NCBI GenBank assembly: GCA_034006965.1
Contig: JAVERU010000017.1
Location: 1 to 34,499 of the forward strand
Direction of reading: 5' to 3'
Source of the DNA: Perlabentimonas sp034006965
GTDB taxonomy: Bacteria > Bacteroidota > Bacteroidia > Bacteroidales > Tenuifilaceae
DNA: 34,499 bases
In this document: positions 8,673 through 16,021 of the stretch, one piece after another
Numbering within the stretch: position 1 is the first letter of the stretch
Layout: each line of letters starts with the position of its first letter
Notes under the pieces: model-generated
Seen by the model: only the letters and a program-made list of their open reading frames with translations
What the model was told of the DNA's origin: nothing
Database searches by the model: none
Translations under genes and position numbers: made by a program

Positions 8673-8731
8673 AAAACAAAAAACCCGGCTTCATCACCAG
8701 CATAAAAACTGGGAGAGGAATCACCGGGACT
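8673..8731 (-). ncRNA. Candidate compact small RNA with intrinsic terminator
   Basis: Reading the minus strand, a -7 element TATCTTTG (8738-8745) is followed by a roughly 58-nt unit. It holds CCCGG (8724-8728) pairing with CCGGG (8684-8688) and an inner CCAG/CTGG hairpin, then a TTTTTTGTTTT tail. A TTG lies 21 nt upstream of the -7 element. The unit therefore has a promoter, a fold and a terminator in under 100 bp. It is divergent from the HEPN gene, and the promoter overlaps that gene's upstream region. The same hairpin could instead end a leftward transcript. No RNA family was recognised. Confidence 0.45.
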
Positions 8732-8737
8732 ACAATG

Positions 8738-8745
8738 CAAAGATA
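8738..8745 (-). promoter_or_regulatory. -7 element (TATCTTTG) of the candidate sRNA
   Basis: An exact TAnnTTTG match on the minus strand, 7 nt upstream of the predicted RNA start and 9 nt before the original ATG (8754) of the divergent HEPN gene. Confidence 0.45.
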
Positions 8746-8753
8746 ATACATTT

Positions 8754-9410
8754 ATGGACAACAATGCAATAGTTGAACGAATAATTTCGAAATAAAGACT
8801 TGAACCCTACTTGAATTACCACAAGAATGACCTTTCTAAAGCAATTACTCATTATAAAAGCAACATTCTTATATCTGAATCTTTTTACCCTTTACTAGCT
8901 GTATTAGAGGTTGGTTTAAGAAATTCTATTGATTATCAGTTGACTAAAAGATTTAATGATAAAGAATGGTATGATAATGAGGATTTTGTAAAAATTGCGA
9001 CCAGATTTCAAATCGACAGAATATCACAAGCAAGAACAAATATCTACTCCGAAAAGAAGGAAATAACACCAGGAAGAATAATTTCAGAACTTTCATTTGG
9101 TTTTTGGACATCATTGTTTGACACAAAATTTGAAATGACTTTATGGAAAAACCTGAGATTAGCATTTCCAAATTGTCCGAAAAACATAAGAAAAAGAAAG
9201 ACAATGAGTTCCAAATTTAACGGGATTAGAAAATTAAGAAATAGAATCTTTCATCACGAAGCAATTACATGGAATTTAGACGTTTTGAATTCATATAAGG
9301 ACGAAATAATTCAAGGGATTGAGTGGCTAAATAAGGATTTACTTGAATGGATAGTTGAATTAAATCACGTTGAAGAAACCATTTCAAAATTCAGAAAAAC
9401 AATTGATTGA
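8754..9410 (+). pseudogene. Abi-like HEPN-domain protein with in-frame stop at codon 14
   Basis: The frame starts at ATG 8754 with MDNNAIVERIISK, hits TAA at 8793-8795, and continues RLEPY into the conserved body without a shift. The N-terminus fits Abi-like proteins, so the stop probably interrupts a once intact 218-codon gene. Downstream the frame is open for 199 codons from TTG 8811, which could allow a shortened product. The body has ISELSFGFW (near 91-99) and RNRIFHH (143-149, numbered from TTG 8811). It keeps the R-N-x3-H core of HEPN ribonucleases, seen in abortive-infection and toxin proteins. The gene is much more AT-rich than its neighbours and is followed after 5 bp by an attC-like palindrome, suggesting lateral transfer. 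Sequencing error at the TAA is the main alternative. Confidence 0.7.
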
Positions 9411-9415
9411 CGATT

Positions 9416-9563
9416 AATTAACTACGGGCTACAACAAGGGGTGTAGCCAATGTGGGTTGACATTGGAACTTCGGAGCGGTTTCGCCCGCTCGGGCGTTTT
9501 CGTCACGGGACGAAAACGCAGGCTACGCACTCCCCCACTAGCCATAACCCCAAACCGTTAAAC
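9416..9563 (+). repeat. Integron attC-like imperfect palindrome
   Basis: The outer arms are AATTAAC (9416-9422, one base off RYYYAAC) and GTTAAAC (9557-9563, an exact GTTRRRY). Inside, GGGG.TGTAGCC (near 9437-9448) faces GGCTACGCACTCCCC (near 9521-9535). The centre carries hairpins CCAATGT/ACATTGG and an 11-bp GCGTTTTCGTC/GACGAAAACGC (9494-9504 with 9509-9519). Its place just after the HEPN stop is that of a gene-cassette recombination site. No integron integrase or second attC is in the window. Confidence 0.5.
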
Positions 9564-9598
9564 AGGATTCGTTTTACCATTTACAATCGGTTGGTGTG

Positions 9599-10858
9599 TT
9601 AGGCTAGCTTGGGCTTAGCTGAAATTACTCTGTAAACCTTATCGTTTCGTCGCACTAGCTCGGGGGTAATAAACGAGCATTTTACCCCCTTGGGGCAATG
9701 CTCCACGGATTTATCGTCAACACGTATATCTTCAGCTATTAGTTCAACTACACCTGTTGTTGGGCCAATAATCAGCACCTTATCGTTCTTGTTAAACTGG
9801 GTTGCCTCAACTTTTAGCTCGGCCACACCTAGGTTTGAGAAGAAGTTTGAAATTTTCCCAACGTACACCTTTCGCTCGGTTGCCACGCTACCATAGTGAT
9901 GGCTCCACTCGCCAAGCCTTTGCCCCAAGTAGTAGCCATCCCAAAACCCGCGGTTAAAAACCTTGGATAAGCGCTCCATCCACCCATCTATCTTTTGCTG
10001 ATTATATGTTCCGTCGGCAATGGCCTCAACCGCCTCGCGGTAACATTGGGTAACGGTTTTCACGTACTCTGGGCTACGGGCACGACCCTCAAGCTTAAGC
10101 ACTCTAACGCCCGATGCAATAATCTTGTTCAGGAAACCAATGGTACACAAATCTTTGGGCGACATGATGTACTCATTGTCAATCTCAAGCTGATCGCCAG
10201 TCTCGTTATCGGTTACGGTATAGGAGCGTCGACAAATTTGTAGGCAAGCACCGCGATTGGCCGATGAGTTGGCCTGATGCAAGCTCATATAGCATTTACC
10301 CGAAACGGCCATGCACAGCGCCCCATGGGCAAACATCTCGAGCTGTACCTTTTGGCCCGATGGGCCAGTGATATTCTGCTCCACAATATTACGGGCAATA
10401 ACAGCCACCTGATCGAGGGTGAGCTCCCGCGCCAGAACAGCTACATCGGCCCACTGAGAGTAAAACTTAAGCGACTCGGTGTTGCTTATATTTAGCTGAG
10501 TAGATAGATGTACCTCAACCCCTTGTTCACGTGCATAGCTTATGGCCGATTGATCTGAGGCAATTATGGCCGATACCCCTGCTCTTGCTGCTGCCTCAAT
10601 GGTCTTTTGCATTGGCGGGATATCATGATCGTAAAGCACAGTATTTACCGTCAGGTAGGTTTTAACCTTGTTCTCGCTGCAAATCCGCACAATCTCGGGC
10701 AAATCGTCGGCAGTAAAATTTACCGTTGATTTGGCCCGCATATTGAGATGGCCTACGCCAAAGTATACCGAGTTTGCTCCACCCTGAATGGCTGCCATTA
10801 GTGACTCGAAGTTACCTGCAGGTGCCATTATCTCAATATCTGAAGGATTAAATATCAT
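9599..10858 (-). CDS. Peptidase U32 family protein (YegQ/TrhP-like)
   Basis: 419 residues from the chosen start. The N-terminal half begins EIMAPAGNFESLMAAIQGGANSVYFG, the U32 family's TIM-barrel signature. A cluster of cysteines (AHGALCMAVSGKC..., then NRGACLQICR, about 180-215) fits the conserved U32 metal or iron-sulfur region. A C-terminal beta-barrel extension (about 330-415) is as in YegQ-type members. Members of this branch take part in prephenate-dependent tRNA wobble-uridine hydroxylation (TrhP), and that role is likely but not provable here. The longer start at 10888 is rejected because the -7 element TATCTTTG (10876-10883) would lie inside the coding region; MIFNPSD at 10858 follows it correctly. 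Confidence 0.88.
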   Translation of the reverse strand: MIFNPSDIEIMAPAGNFESLMAAIQGGANSVYFGVGHLNMRAKSTVNFTADDLPEIVRICSENKVKTYLTVNTVLYDHDIPPMQKTIEAAARAGVSAIIASDQSAISYAREQGVEVHLSTQLNISNTESLKFYSQWADVAVLARELTLDQVAVIARNIVEQNITGPSGQKVQLEMFAHGALCMAVSGKCYMSLHQANSSANRGACLQICRRSYTVTDNETGDQLEIDNEYIMSPKDLCTIGFLNKIIASGVRVLKLEGRARSPEYVKTVTQCYREAVEAIADGTYNQQKIDGWMERLSKVFNRGFWDGYYLGQRLGEWSHHYGSVATERKVYVGKISNFFSNLGVAELKVEATQFNKNDKVLIIGPTTGVVELIAEDIRVDDKSVEHCPKGVKCSFITPELVRRNDKVYRVISAKPKLA

Positions 10859-10875
10859 TCTTCTGTTTTTTACCG

Positions 10876-10883
10876 CAAAGATA
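10876..10883 (-). promoter_or_regulatory. -7 element (TATCTTTG) that sets the U32 gene start
   Basis: An exact TAnnTTTG on the minus strand, 17 nt upstream of the ATG at 10858 and overlapping the upstream alternative ORF start at 10888. Confidence 0.55.
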
Positions 10884-10949
10884 GGCAATTTACCAGGTCA
10901 GATGCATTTAGAAATGTTTAAATAATCTATCTGTAAATTAATTAGACTT

Positions 10950-11745
10950 TTGAATCTGATTCATTGTACTGCTAAGGAGCTAATTGGTTTGACCCCCTAT
11001 AAATCGGATTTTCGTACAGATGTTTATACAAACCAACGCTGCCAGATAATTTTATCGTGTGGCATTTCATTCGATACCACACGAGACGACTCGTGCGTTA
11101 GCGGAGTACACACCTCATCAACCGAACGGCTACTGGAGAATACCTTTACAAAAACCCAGCTGGAAAGCATCAATACAGTTAGCATGGACATGTGGAGGCC
11201 TTACATGCAATCCGCTGAACGCAAGGTGCCCAATGCTGAACTCGTGCATGGCAAGCTCCACCTGGCAAAATACCTCAACGAGGCGATTGACATAGTCAGG
11301 CGAAGAGAGGTGCTAAAAAAACAGCCGGTACTTACCGCTTTACAATGAGCAAAACCTAACGGCTAAACAGCAGGTAAAGCACCAGATGATCAAGGATTCG
11401 AACTTTGAAGTAACGAGAGCGATGAGCATTCGTGAAAACTTTCAGTCGCTCTTTGAGTATTGCCATGATGAAGACGGTGTGGTTGACATTCTCAAAAGCT
11501 GGGCGCAGGACTCCTTACAAAAAGGCGTTAAGGAAATGAACAAAGTGATAACAACGTTCCTAGGCCATACCTGTGGCATTGTAAATACCTATATATCAGG
11601 GGTAAGAAACGCTATGGCTGATGGGTTAAATGGAAAAATACAGGGAATAAAATTGGTAGCGAGAGGCCATCGAAAATCTCAACATTTTAGAAGTGCAATT
11701 CTGTTTTTCCATGGAGGGCCAGACCTTTATCCGCTAAAATGGTAG
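10950..11745 (+). pseudogene. ISL3-family transposase remnant, truncated and frameshifted
   Basis: The central part (INTVSMDMWRPYMQSAE...HGKLHLAKYLNEA, about 11172-11285) matches the ISL3 DDE catalytic region. The tail (ISGVRNAMADGLNGKIQGIK...ARGHR) matches the ISL3 C-terminus. The two parts lie in different frames. The junction is the A7 run at 11315-11321: taking out one A restores VLKNSRYLPLYNEQNL, which fits the family. The N-terminal zinc-finger/HTH DNA-binding region is missing and the section before 11170 is poorly conserved, so the element is dead regardless of the frameshift. No clear terminal inverted repeats were found. Confidence 0.82.
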
Positions 11746-11793
11746 TAGAACCCCCATTTTAACAGGTATATTCAATTTTTAAAGATATCATCG

Positions 11794-12696
11794 TTAAAAA
11801 CTAAAATGTGTTCCGGTAAGCTCTTCGGATACTGCCCAGAACCTTTTGGCAAGCTCCTTATCTCTTGCTGTTTTGGTCGATTTAACCTCTATAGGATATC
11901 CCGAAAACCCCATAAAACCCCTTGGCCCAATGAACTCACCTCCATTGAGTCCTTCATCAGTAGCGGCTCTTAGCATGGGTAGTGAGCCAATCTCAGCCTT
12001 TTGCCCAATCAGTTTTATTGCCTTGCCTACAATGTTGGCCGACGTTCTGAAAAGGTTTGTGTTCGAGACCCCTGGGTGGCAGGCAATGGCTTTTGTGTTA
12101 ATCTTATGCACTTTCAAATTTCTGTCGAGTTCGTAGGTAAATAGCAGATTTGCCAGCTTGCTTTGGCCGTAAGCTTTGTTCTTATTGTACGATTTTTCCC
12201 AGTTTATGTCATCAAAGTTAATGGTTGGTACAGCCCTATGCGCTATGCTACTTTGTGTTACTATTCGCGAGTTAGGAGTAACCTTAATCACATCCATAAG
12301 TAAAGCTGTGAGAACAAAGTGCCCAAGGTGATTGATTCCCAGCTGCGTTTCAAACCCCTGCTGGGTTACCTCTCTTTTGGGTGGCCACATCACCCCAGCG
12401 TTATTTATCAGCACATCGAGGCGAGCATGCCGTTGCTTAAACTCGTGGGCAAATGCGACAACCGATTCTAGATCGGAAAGGTCTAGCTGCATAAGTTCTA
12501 GCTGCGCTGTTGGATGCAGCTTGTTGATTTCTACTATGGCATCTTGCCCTTTAGTAAGGCTACGAACAGCCATTATCACTCTGGCTCCTTTGCTGCTTAA
12601 TGCTTTCACCGCCTCAAGCCCAAGCCCACTATTAGCACCTGTAATTACAATTATCTTGTCCTGTTGCGAGGGAATATCTTTTGTTGTCCAGTTCAT
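11794..12696 (-). CDS. Short-chain dehydrogenase/reductase
   Basis: A 300-residue NAD(P)-dependent oxidoreductase with a Rossmann fold. TGANSGLG near residues 19-26 is the cofactor-binding glycine motif, NNAGVM near 93-98 stabilises the sheet, and YGQSKLAN near 173-180 holds the catalytic Tyr-x3-Lys. Length and the arrangement near the catalytic site resemble retinol dehydrogenase/protochlorophyllide reductase-like SDRs. The substrate is unknown. It is the last gene of a queD-GNAT-SDR operon, 18 bp after the acetyltransferase. Confidence 0.9.
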   Translation of the reverse strand: MNWTTKDIPSQQDKIIVITGANSGLGLEAVKALSSKGARVIMAVRSLTKGQDAIVEINKLHPTAQLELMQLDLSDLESVVAFAHEFKQRHARLDVLINNAGVMWPPKREVTQQGFETQLGINHLGHFVLTALLMDVIKVTPNSRIVTQSSIAHRAVPTINFDDINWEKSYNKNKAYGQSKLANLLFTYELDRNLKVHKINTKAIACHPGVSNTNLFRTSANIVGKAIKLIGQKAEIGSLPMLRAATDEGLNGGEFIGPRGFMGFSGYPIEVKSTKTARDKELAKRFWAVSEELTGTHFSF

Positions 12697-12714
12697 AATG
12701 TCTATTCTATTCGT

Positions 12715-13296
12715 TTACGTGTAATGGTTCTTATTAGTAATGTAATCACTATTTGTAAGGCTATAAACCTCAAGGTTGGTAAATAATCCGTTGGCAAGTA
12801 GCTCCCCGTCTCGCTCAAGGCCCTCTAATGCAAAGCCAAGCCGTTGGGGTATTCTCTTGCTGGGGGTATTGCCAACTGCGCACCTTATTTGAATTCTGTT
12901 GATGTCAAGTTCATCGAAAGCAAAGCGCACCAATGCTTTAACCGATCGCGTTACAATTCCTTTACCTTGTAGTGGTTCTGAAAGCCAGTAGCCAATTTCC
13001 GTTTTTCTATTGGCCCTGTCGGTATCTTTAAACCCAATTAGCCCTGCAAATGCATTGTTGTACCTAATGGTAAATACCAATTCGGCTTGGTTTGGGGCAG
13101 CATCAAGCACCGACTGCACAAAGGCTAGGCTATCGTTAATCGTTTTAGTGAAAGGAACAAAGGGCAACCACTGCTCTAGGTATTCTCGTTGTATATCGAT
13201 GGTGTGAAAAATATCGCTTACGTCATCGAGGGTAATCTCTCGAAGGGTAGTTCTGTCGTCAACTTCAATTTGAAGAAGATTGTGTTTGTCGTTCAT
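12715..13296 (-). CDS. GNAT N-acetyltransferase, RimJ/RimL-like
   Basis: A 193-residue acetyltransferase. The acetyl-CoA binding P-loop appears as PLQGKGI near residues 114-120 (Q/R-x-x-G-x-G/A type), preceded by the strand TEIGYWLSE and followed by AFDELDINRIQIRCAVGNTPSKRIPQRLGF, the RimL-group signature of ribosomal-protein or related N-acetyltransferases. The acceptor is unknown. The start lies 1 bp from the queD stop, so translation is probably coupled; the SDR gene follows. Confidence 0.88.
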   Translation of the reverse strand: MNDKHNLLQIEVDDRTTLREITLDDVSDIFHTIDIQREYLEQWLPFVPFTKTINDSLAFVQSVLDAAPNQAELVFTIRYNNAFAGLIGFKDTDRANRKTEIGYWLSEPLQGKGIVTRSVKALVRFAFDELDINRIQIRCAVGNTPSKRIPQRLGFALEGLERDGELLANGLFTNLEVYSLTNSDYITNKNHYT

Positions 13297-13297
13297 A

Positions 13298-13744
13298 CTA
13301 CTCGTTGTCAGTGGCGAACCACTCGGCGTAGCTGGTTGCCGTTTCGTGTAGTTTTAAATGGTATAGCTTTACTTCTGGCGGAAGTTCTTTGGTAATAAGT
13401 TGGGCAATATGATGCAAAAGGTTTTCGCAGGTAGGTTGGTAGTCTACGCACTCAATCTTACCTAATGTGTGGGCGTATTGATGCGATAAGATCTTATTAT
13501 CGCTTTTAATCATTAACACGTGGTCAAACCTATCGATCACTAGTTTCTTTACGATGGCCTTTAGATGCCCAAAATCCATAACCATTCCATATTTGGGGCT
13601 GGTTGCATCGGGGTTTGGTTCACCTATAACGGTTACAAATAATCGGTACGAATGTCCATGCACATTTTTGCAAGGGCCATCGTACCCCTCGAGCACATGC
13701 GCCATCTCAAAGGAGAACTCCTTCGTAAGCCTAATTTTTGGCAT
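13298..13744 (-). CDS. queD: 6-carboxytetrahydropterin synthase (QueD)
   Basis: A 148-residue member of the 6-pyruvoyltetrahydropterin synthase fold, making the 7-deazapurine precursor for queuosine tRNA modification. Zinc ligands are visible as H16 (FEMAH) and H29/H31 (VHGH), the catalytic cysteine as C25 (GPCKNVHGH), and the C-terminal ENLLHHIA as the conserved glutamate helix. Other queuosine genes are not in the window. It heads an operon with a GNAT gene and an SDR. No preQ1 riboswitch was recognised upstream; a small AGGAT/ATCCT hairpin lies near 13782-13797. Confidence 0.92.
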   Translation of the reverse strand: MPKIRLTKEFSFEMAHVLEGYDGPCKNVHGHSYRLFVTVIGEPNPDATSPKYGMVMDFGHLKAIVKKLVIDRFDHVLMIKSDNKILSHQYAHTLGKIECVDYQPTCENLLHHIAQLITKELPPEVKLYHLKLHETATSYAEWFATDNE

Positions 13745-13856
13745 TCTGTTGTTGTTAACAATTAGCTTGCTTATTGGGGTAGGATGAATTAATCCTCACT
13801 CCGAAAACAACTTCACCAGAGAATTGTTCTATTGATGTAGTTTCTGTTGCTTTAAA

Positions 13857-14156
13857 CTATGTTGTGCATTTGTTTAGGCACTCCATAATTTTTGAAAGGC
13901 TATCGTTCTTTAGAAAGTAAAAGGTATTCTTGCCTTCACGCCTCGATGCCAGAACGCCCTTGTCCTTTAAAATTCCAAGGTGATGTGAGGTTGTGGATTG
14001 CTCAATCTTTAGCTTTTCGTGGATTTCGGTAACGGTCATTCGATTGCCATCTTCCAAAAAGTTGAGAATGGCAATTCTCATAGGGTGAGCAATGGCCTTA
14101 AGCATGCTGGCAGCTTGCTCTAGTTGTTCAATCTTTAAATCTTTAACGGTACTCAT
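13857..14156 (-). CDS. ArsR-family winged-helix transcriptional regulator
   Basis: A 99-residue HTH protein. LKAIAHPMRIAILNFLEDG (about 18-36) starts the ArsR fold. The recognition helix lies in VTEIHEKLKIEQSTTSHHLGILKDKG (about 42-67), and a wing follows at SRREGKNTFYFL. The classic metal-site motif ELCVCDL in helix 3 is absent. Two cysteines at the end (MECLNKCTT) could serve in redox or metal sensing, which is speculation. Its own promoter element is at 14177-14184. It lies 112 bp upstream of queD in the same direction, so it could regulate itself or the queD operon. Confidence 0.9.
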   Translation of the reverse strand: MSTVKDLKIEQLEQAASMLKAIAHPMRIAILNFLEDGNRMTVTEIHEKLKIEQSTTSHHLGILKDKGVLASRREGKNTFYFLKNDSLSKIMECLNKCTT

Positions 14157-14176
14157 AGCAACATATTTAATTGATA

Positions 14177-14184
14177 CAAATATA
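14177..14184 (-). promoter_or_regulatory. -7 element (TATATTTG) for the ArsR gene
   Basis: An exact TAnnTTTG on the minus strand, 20 nt before the ATG at 14156, in a very AT-rich stretch that may include the operator. Confidence 0.55.
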
Positions 14185-14329
14185 TAAATATTTAGTGTTT
14201 TTTGGCTGCGATCATATTTTTTTTATTCAATCGAACCATTTGTTTGGTACCCAAACGGGCCAAAGGGTAAAGTGTTATAGGGTAGTTTTTTAGTTTTTAC
14301 TGCCTCATTAAGCAAAAAAAGTAGTTAAT

Positions 14330-15331
14330 TTGTCGATATTAAAAAAAGAAAACCAATTGTCAAGTCTAAATTCCATAAAGAAACCAGTCGAAAATGAGCT
14401 GAAGGCTTTTGAGCCTTACTTCCGAAAAATTATGAGCAGCAAGGTGCCGCTGCTTAGCATTATAACCAACCACATTTATCGACGCAAGGGCAAGCAGGTT
14501 CGACCATTGCTCGTGTTTCTATCGGCCGGGATGAACGGATCAATCACAGAAGCAACCTTTGTTGCCGCAGGAATGATAGAGCTACTCCATACGGCAACTC
14601 TTATACACGACGATGTAGTAGATGAGGCCAACGAGCGTCGTGGGTCGTTCTCAATCAATGCGCTTTGGCGCTCAAAAATTGCCGTGCTCGTGGGCGATTT
14701 CCTCTTATCCAAAGGCCTGTTACTAGCCATTGAAACCAACGAGTTTGAGCTGCTACGCAATATGAGCCATGCGGTTAAGGAGATGAGTGAGGGTGAGTTG
14801 CTGCAGATTGAACGCTCAAGGAGAATGAACATCGATGAGGAGACCTATTTCGATATCATTCACAAAAAAACGGCAACTCTTATTGCATCATGCTTGGTGA
14901 ATGGTGCCGTGTCGGCAGGGGCCGAGCAGGCCATGATCGATAAAATGTATGAGTACGGAGTAAACCTAGGCCTTGCCTTTCAGATCAAAGACGATATTTT
15001 CGATTACCAGGCCAAGGGTGCGCTTGGCAAACCAACGGGTAACGATATTAAGGAGAATAAGCTAACATTGCCTCTGATTTACGCCCTGTCGAGAGTGGAC
15101 AAGGTCAAAAAGAGACGTATGCTTTCGCAGCTTCGTAAGAGTAAGCGCAGCCAGCAAGCGGTAGAGGAGGTTATTCGGTTTGCCAATGAGTATGGTGGCA
15201 TTGAATATGCCACAGACCGTATGAACGAATATAAGGATAAAGCAATTGCCGCTCTCAAACCCTTTCCCGAATCAATTTATCGCGATGCCCTTATCGATAT
15301 GGCCAACTTTGTTGTGAATAGAAAGAAATAG
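14330..15331 (+). CDS. Long-chain trans-polyprenyl diphosphate synthase
   Basis: A 333-residue isoprenyl diphosphate synthase. The first aspartate motif DDVVD is at 94-98 and the second, DDIFD, at 221-225; KGKQVRP sits at about 53-59. The residue five before the first motif is alanine (A89), and by family knowledge a small residue there allows long chains. It is therefore the likely maker of the menaquinone side chain (or C40-type chain), in contrast to the synthase at 2582. The start is unusual: no ATG exists after the upstream stop at 14309. TTG 14330 or, better matching homologous N-termini, TTG 14357 must be used. A CvpA gene follows after 29 bp. Confidence 0.9.
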   Translation: MSILKKENQLSSLNSIKKPVENELKAFEPYFRKIMSSKVPLLSIITNHIYRRKGKQVRPLLVFLSAGMNGSITEATFVAAGMIELLHTATLIHDDVVDEANERRGSFSINALWRSKIAVLVGDFLLSKGLLLAIETNEFELLRNMSHAVKEMSEGELLQIERSRRMNIDEETYFDIIHKKTATLIASCLVNGAVSAGAEQAMIDKMYEYGVNLGLAFQIKDDIFDYQAKGALGKPTGNDIKENKLTLPLIYALSRVDKVKKRRMLSQLRKSKRSQQAVEEVIRFANEYGGIEYATDRMNEYKDKAIAALKPFPESIYRDALIDMANFVVNRKK

Positions 15332-15360
15332 ATAAGTATTTAACCCTAAAATAAAACCTA

Positions 15361-15903
15361 ATGAGCATTTTAGATATTATACTTATTGCAGTATTCATAT
15401 TTGCAGGGTTCAATGGATATAAAAAGGGCTTAATTGGACAAGCGGCTGGACTGGTAGGACTCCTTCTAGGAATCTGGGGGGCAATTCATTTCTCCGACTT
15501 TACGGCGGGTTTAATTATGGATCTATTCTCATTCAACTCGCCCTATATGCCACTTATTGCCTTTGCCGTTACATTTGTGGCCATTGTTGTTGGAGTTCAC
15601 TTTTTGGGTACACTTGCAGAGGGCATTGTAAACTTGGCCTTTCTAGGCCTAGCAAATATGCTGCTGGGCGTTGCCTTTGGCGTTTTAAAAACAGCGCTTA
15701 TTCTTAGCGTTATCCTTTTGTTGCTGGGTAAGGTGAGCGATAGGGTTAGGATTATTCCCGATAATTTTGGCGAAAACTCATTGCTCTATGGGCCTGTTGA
15801 ACGGTTGGCTCCAAGCATTTTCCCATACCTTAACTTTGAGGAGATAAAGGAGAAGGTTGAGGAGACTTTTACTGTTCATAAGGAGAAAGACATTGAGGTG
15901 TAA
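15361..15903 (+). CDS. CvpA family membrane protein
   Basis: 180 residues with four TM segments (about 3-20, 28-46, 61-85 and 100-122) and a soluble tail. ILDIILIAVFIFAGFNGYKKGLIGQ at the N-terminus is the CvpA family signature. CvpA was described through colicin V production in E. coli and is linked to envelope stress resistance; the molecular role is open. It is probably co-transcribed with the polyprenyl synthase 29 bp upstream and is followed by a hairpin at 15956-15983. Confidence 0.88.
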   Translation: MSILDIILIAVFIFAGFNGYKKGLIGQAAGLVGLLLGIWGAIHFSDFTAGLIMDLFSFNSPYMPLIAFAVTFVAIVVGVHFLGTLAEGIVNLAFLGLANMLLGVAFGVLKTALILSVILLLLGKVSDRVRIIPDNFGENSLLYGPVERLAPSIFPYLNFEEIKEKVEETFTVHKEKDIEV

Positions 15904-15955
15904 AGCTGAAGCCTCAGCATTCAAAAAAACACACAAAAACCATAGCTTGTTGCTC

Positions 15956-15983
15956 AATGCCGCTTTAAAATAAGAGCGGCATT
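15956..15983. terminator. Hairpin between the cvpA gene and the tyrS promoter
   Basis: A 9-bp perfect stem AATGCCGCT/AGCGGCATT with a 10-nt AT loop, 53 nt after the cvpA stop. The T-run after it is poor, so termination is plausible rather than certain. Confidence 0.5.
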
Positions 15984-15996
15984 TACCAGCATTTTA

Positions 15997-16004
15997 TATC
16001 TTTG
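15997..16004 (+). promoter_or_regulatory. -7 element (TATCTTTG) for tyrS
   Basis: An exact TAnnTTTG, 17 nt before the tyrS ATG and just after the 15956-15983 hairpin. The leader would be about 10 nt. Confidence 0.6.
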
Positions 16005-16021
16005 CCCAAACTTTTTATACC

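Noticed and set aside
11312..11324. Programmed frameshifting in the ISL3 transposase
   Set aside because: The shift needed is +1 (drop one A), not the usual -1 on an A-run. The gene also lacks its N-terminal domain, so decay or error is simpler.
13745..13856. preQ1 riboswitch before queD
   Set aside because: Only a small AGGAT/ATCCT hairpin is present; the expected pseudoknot sequence was not found.
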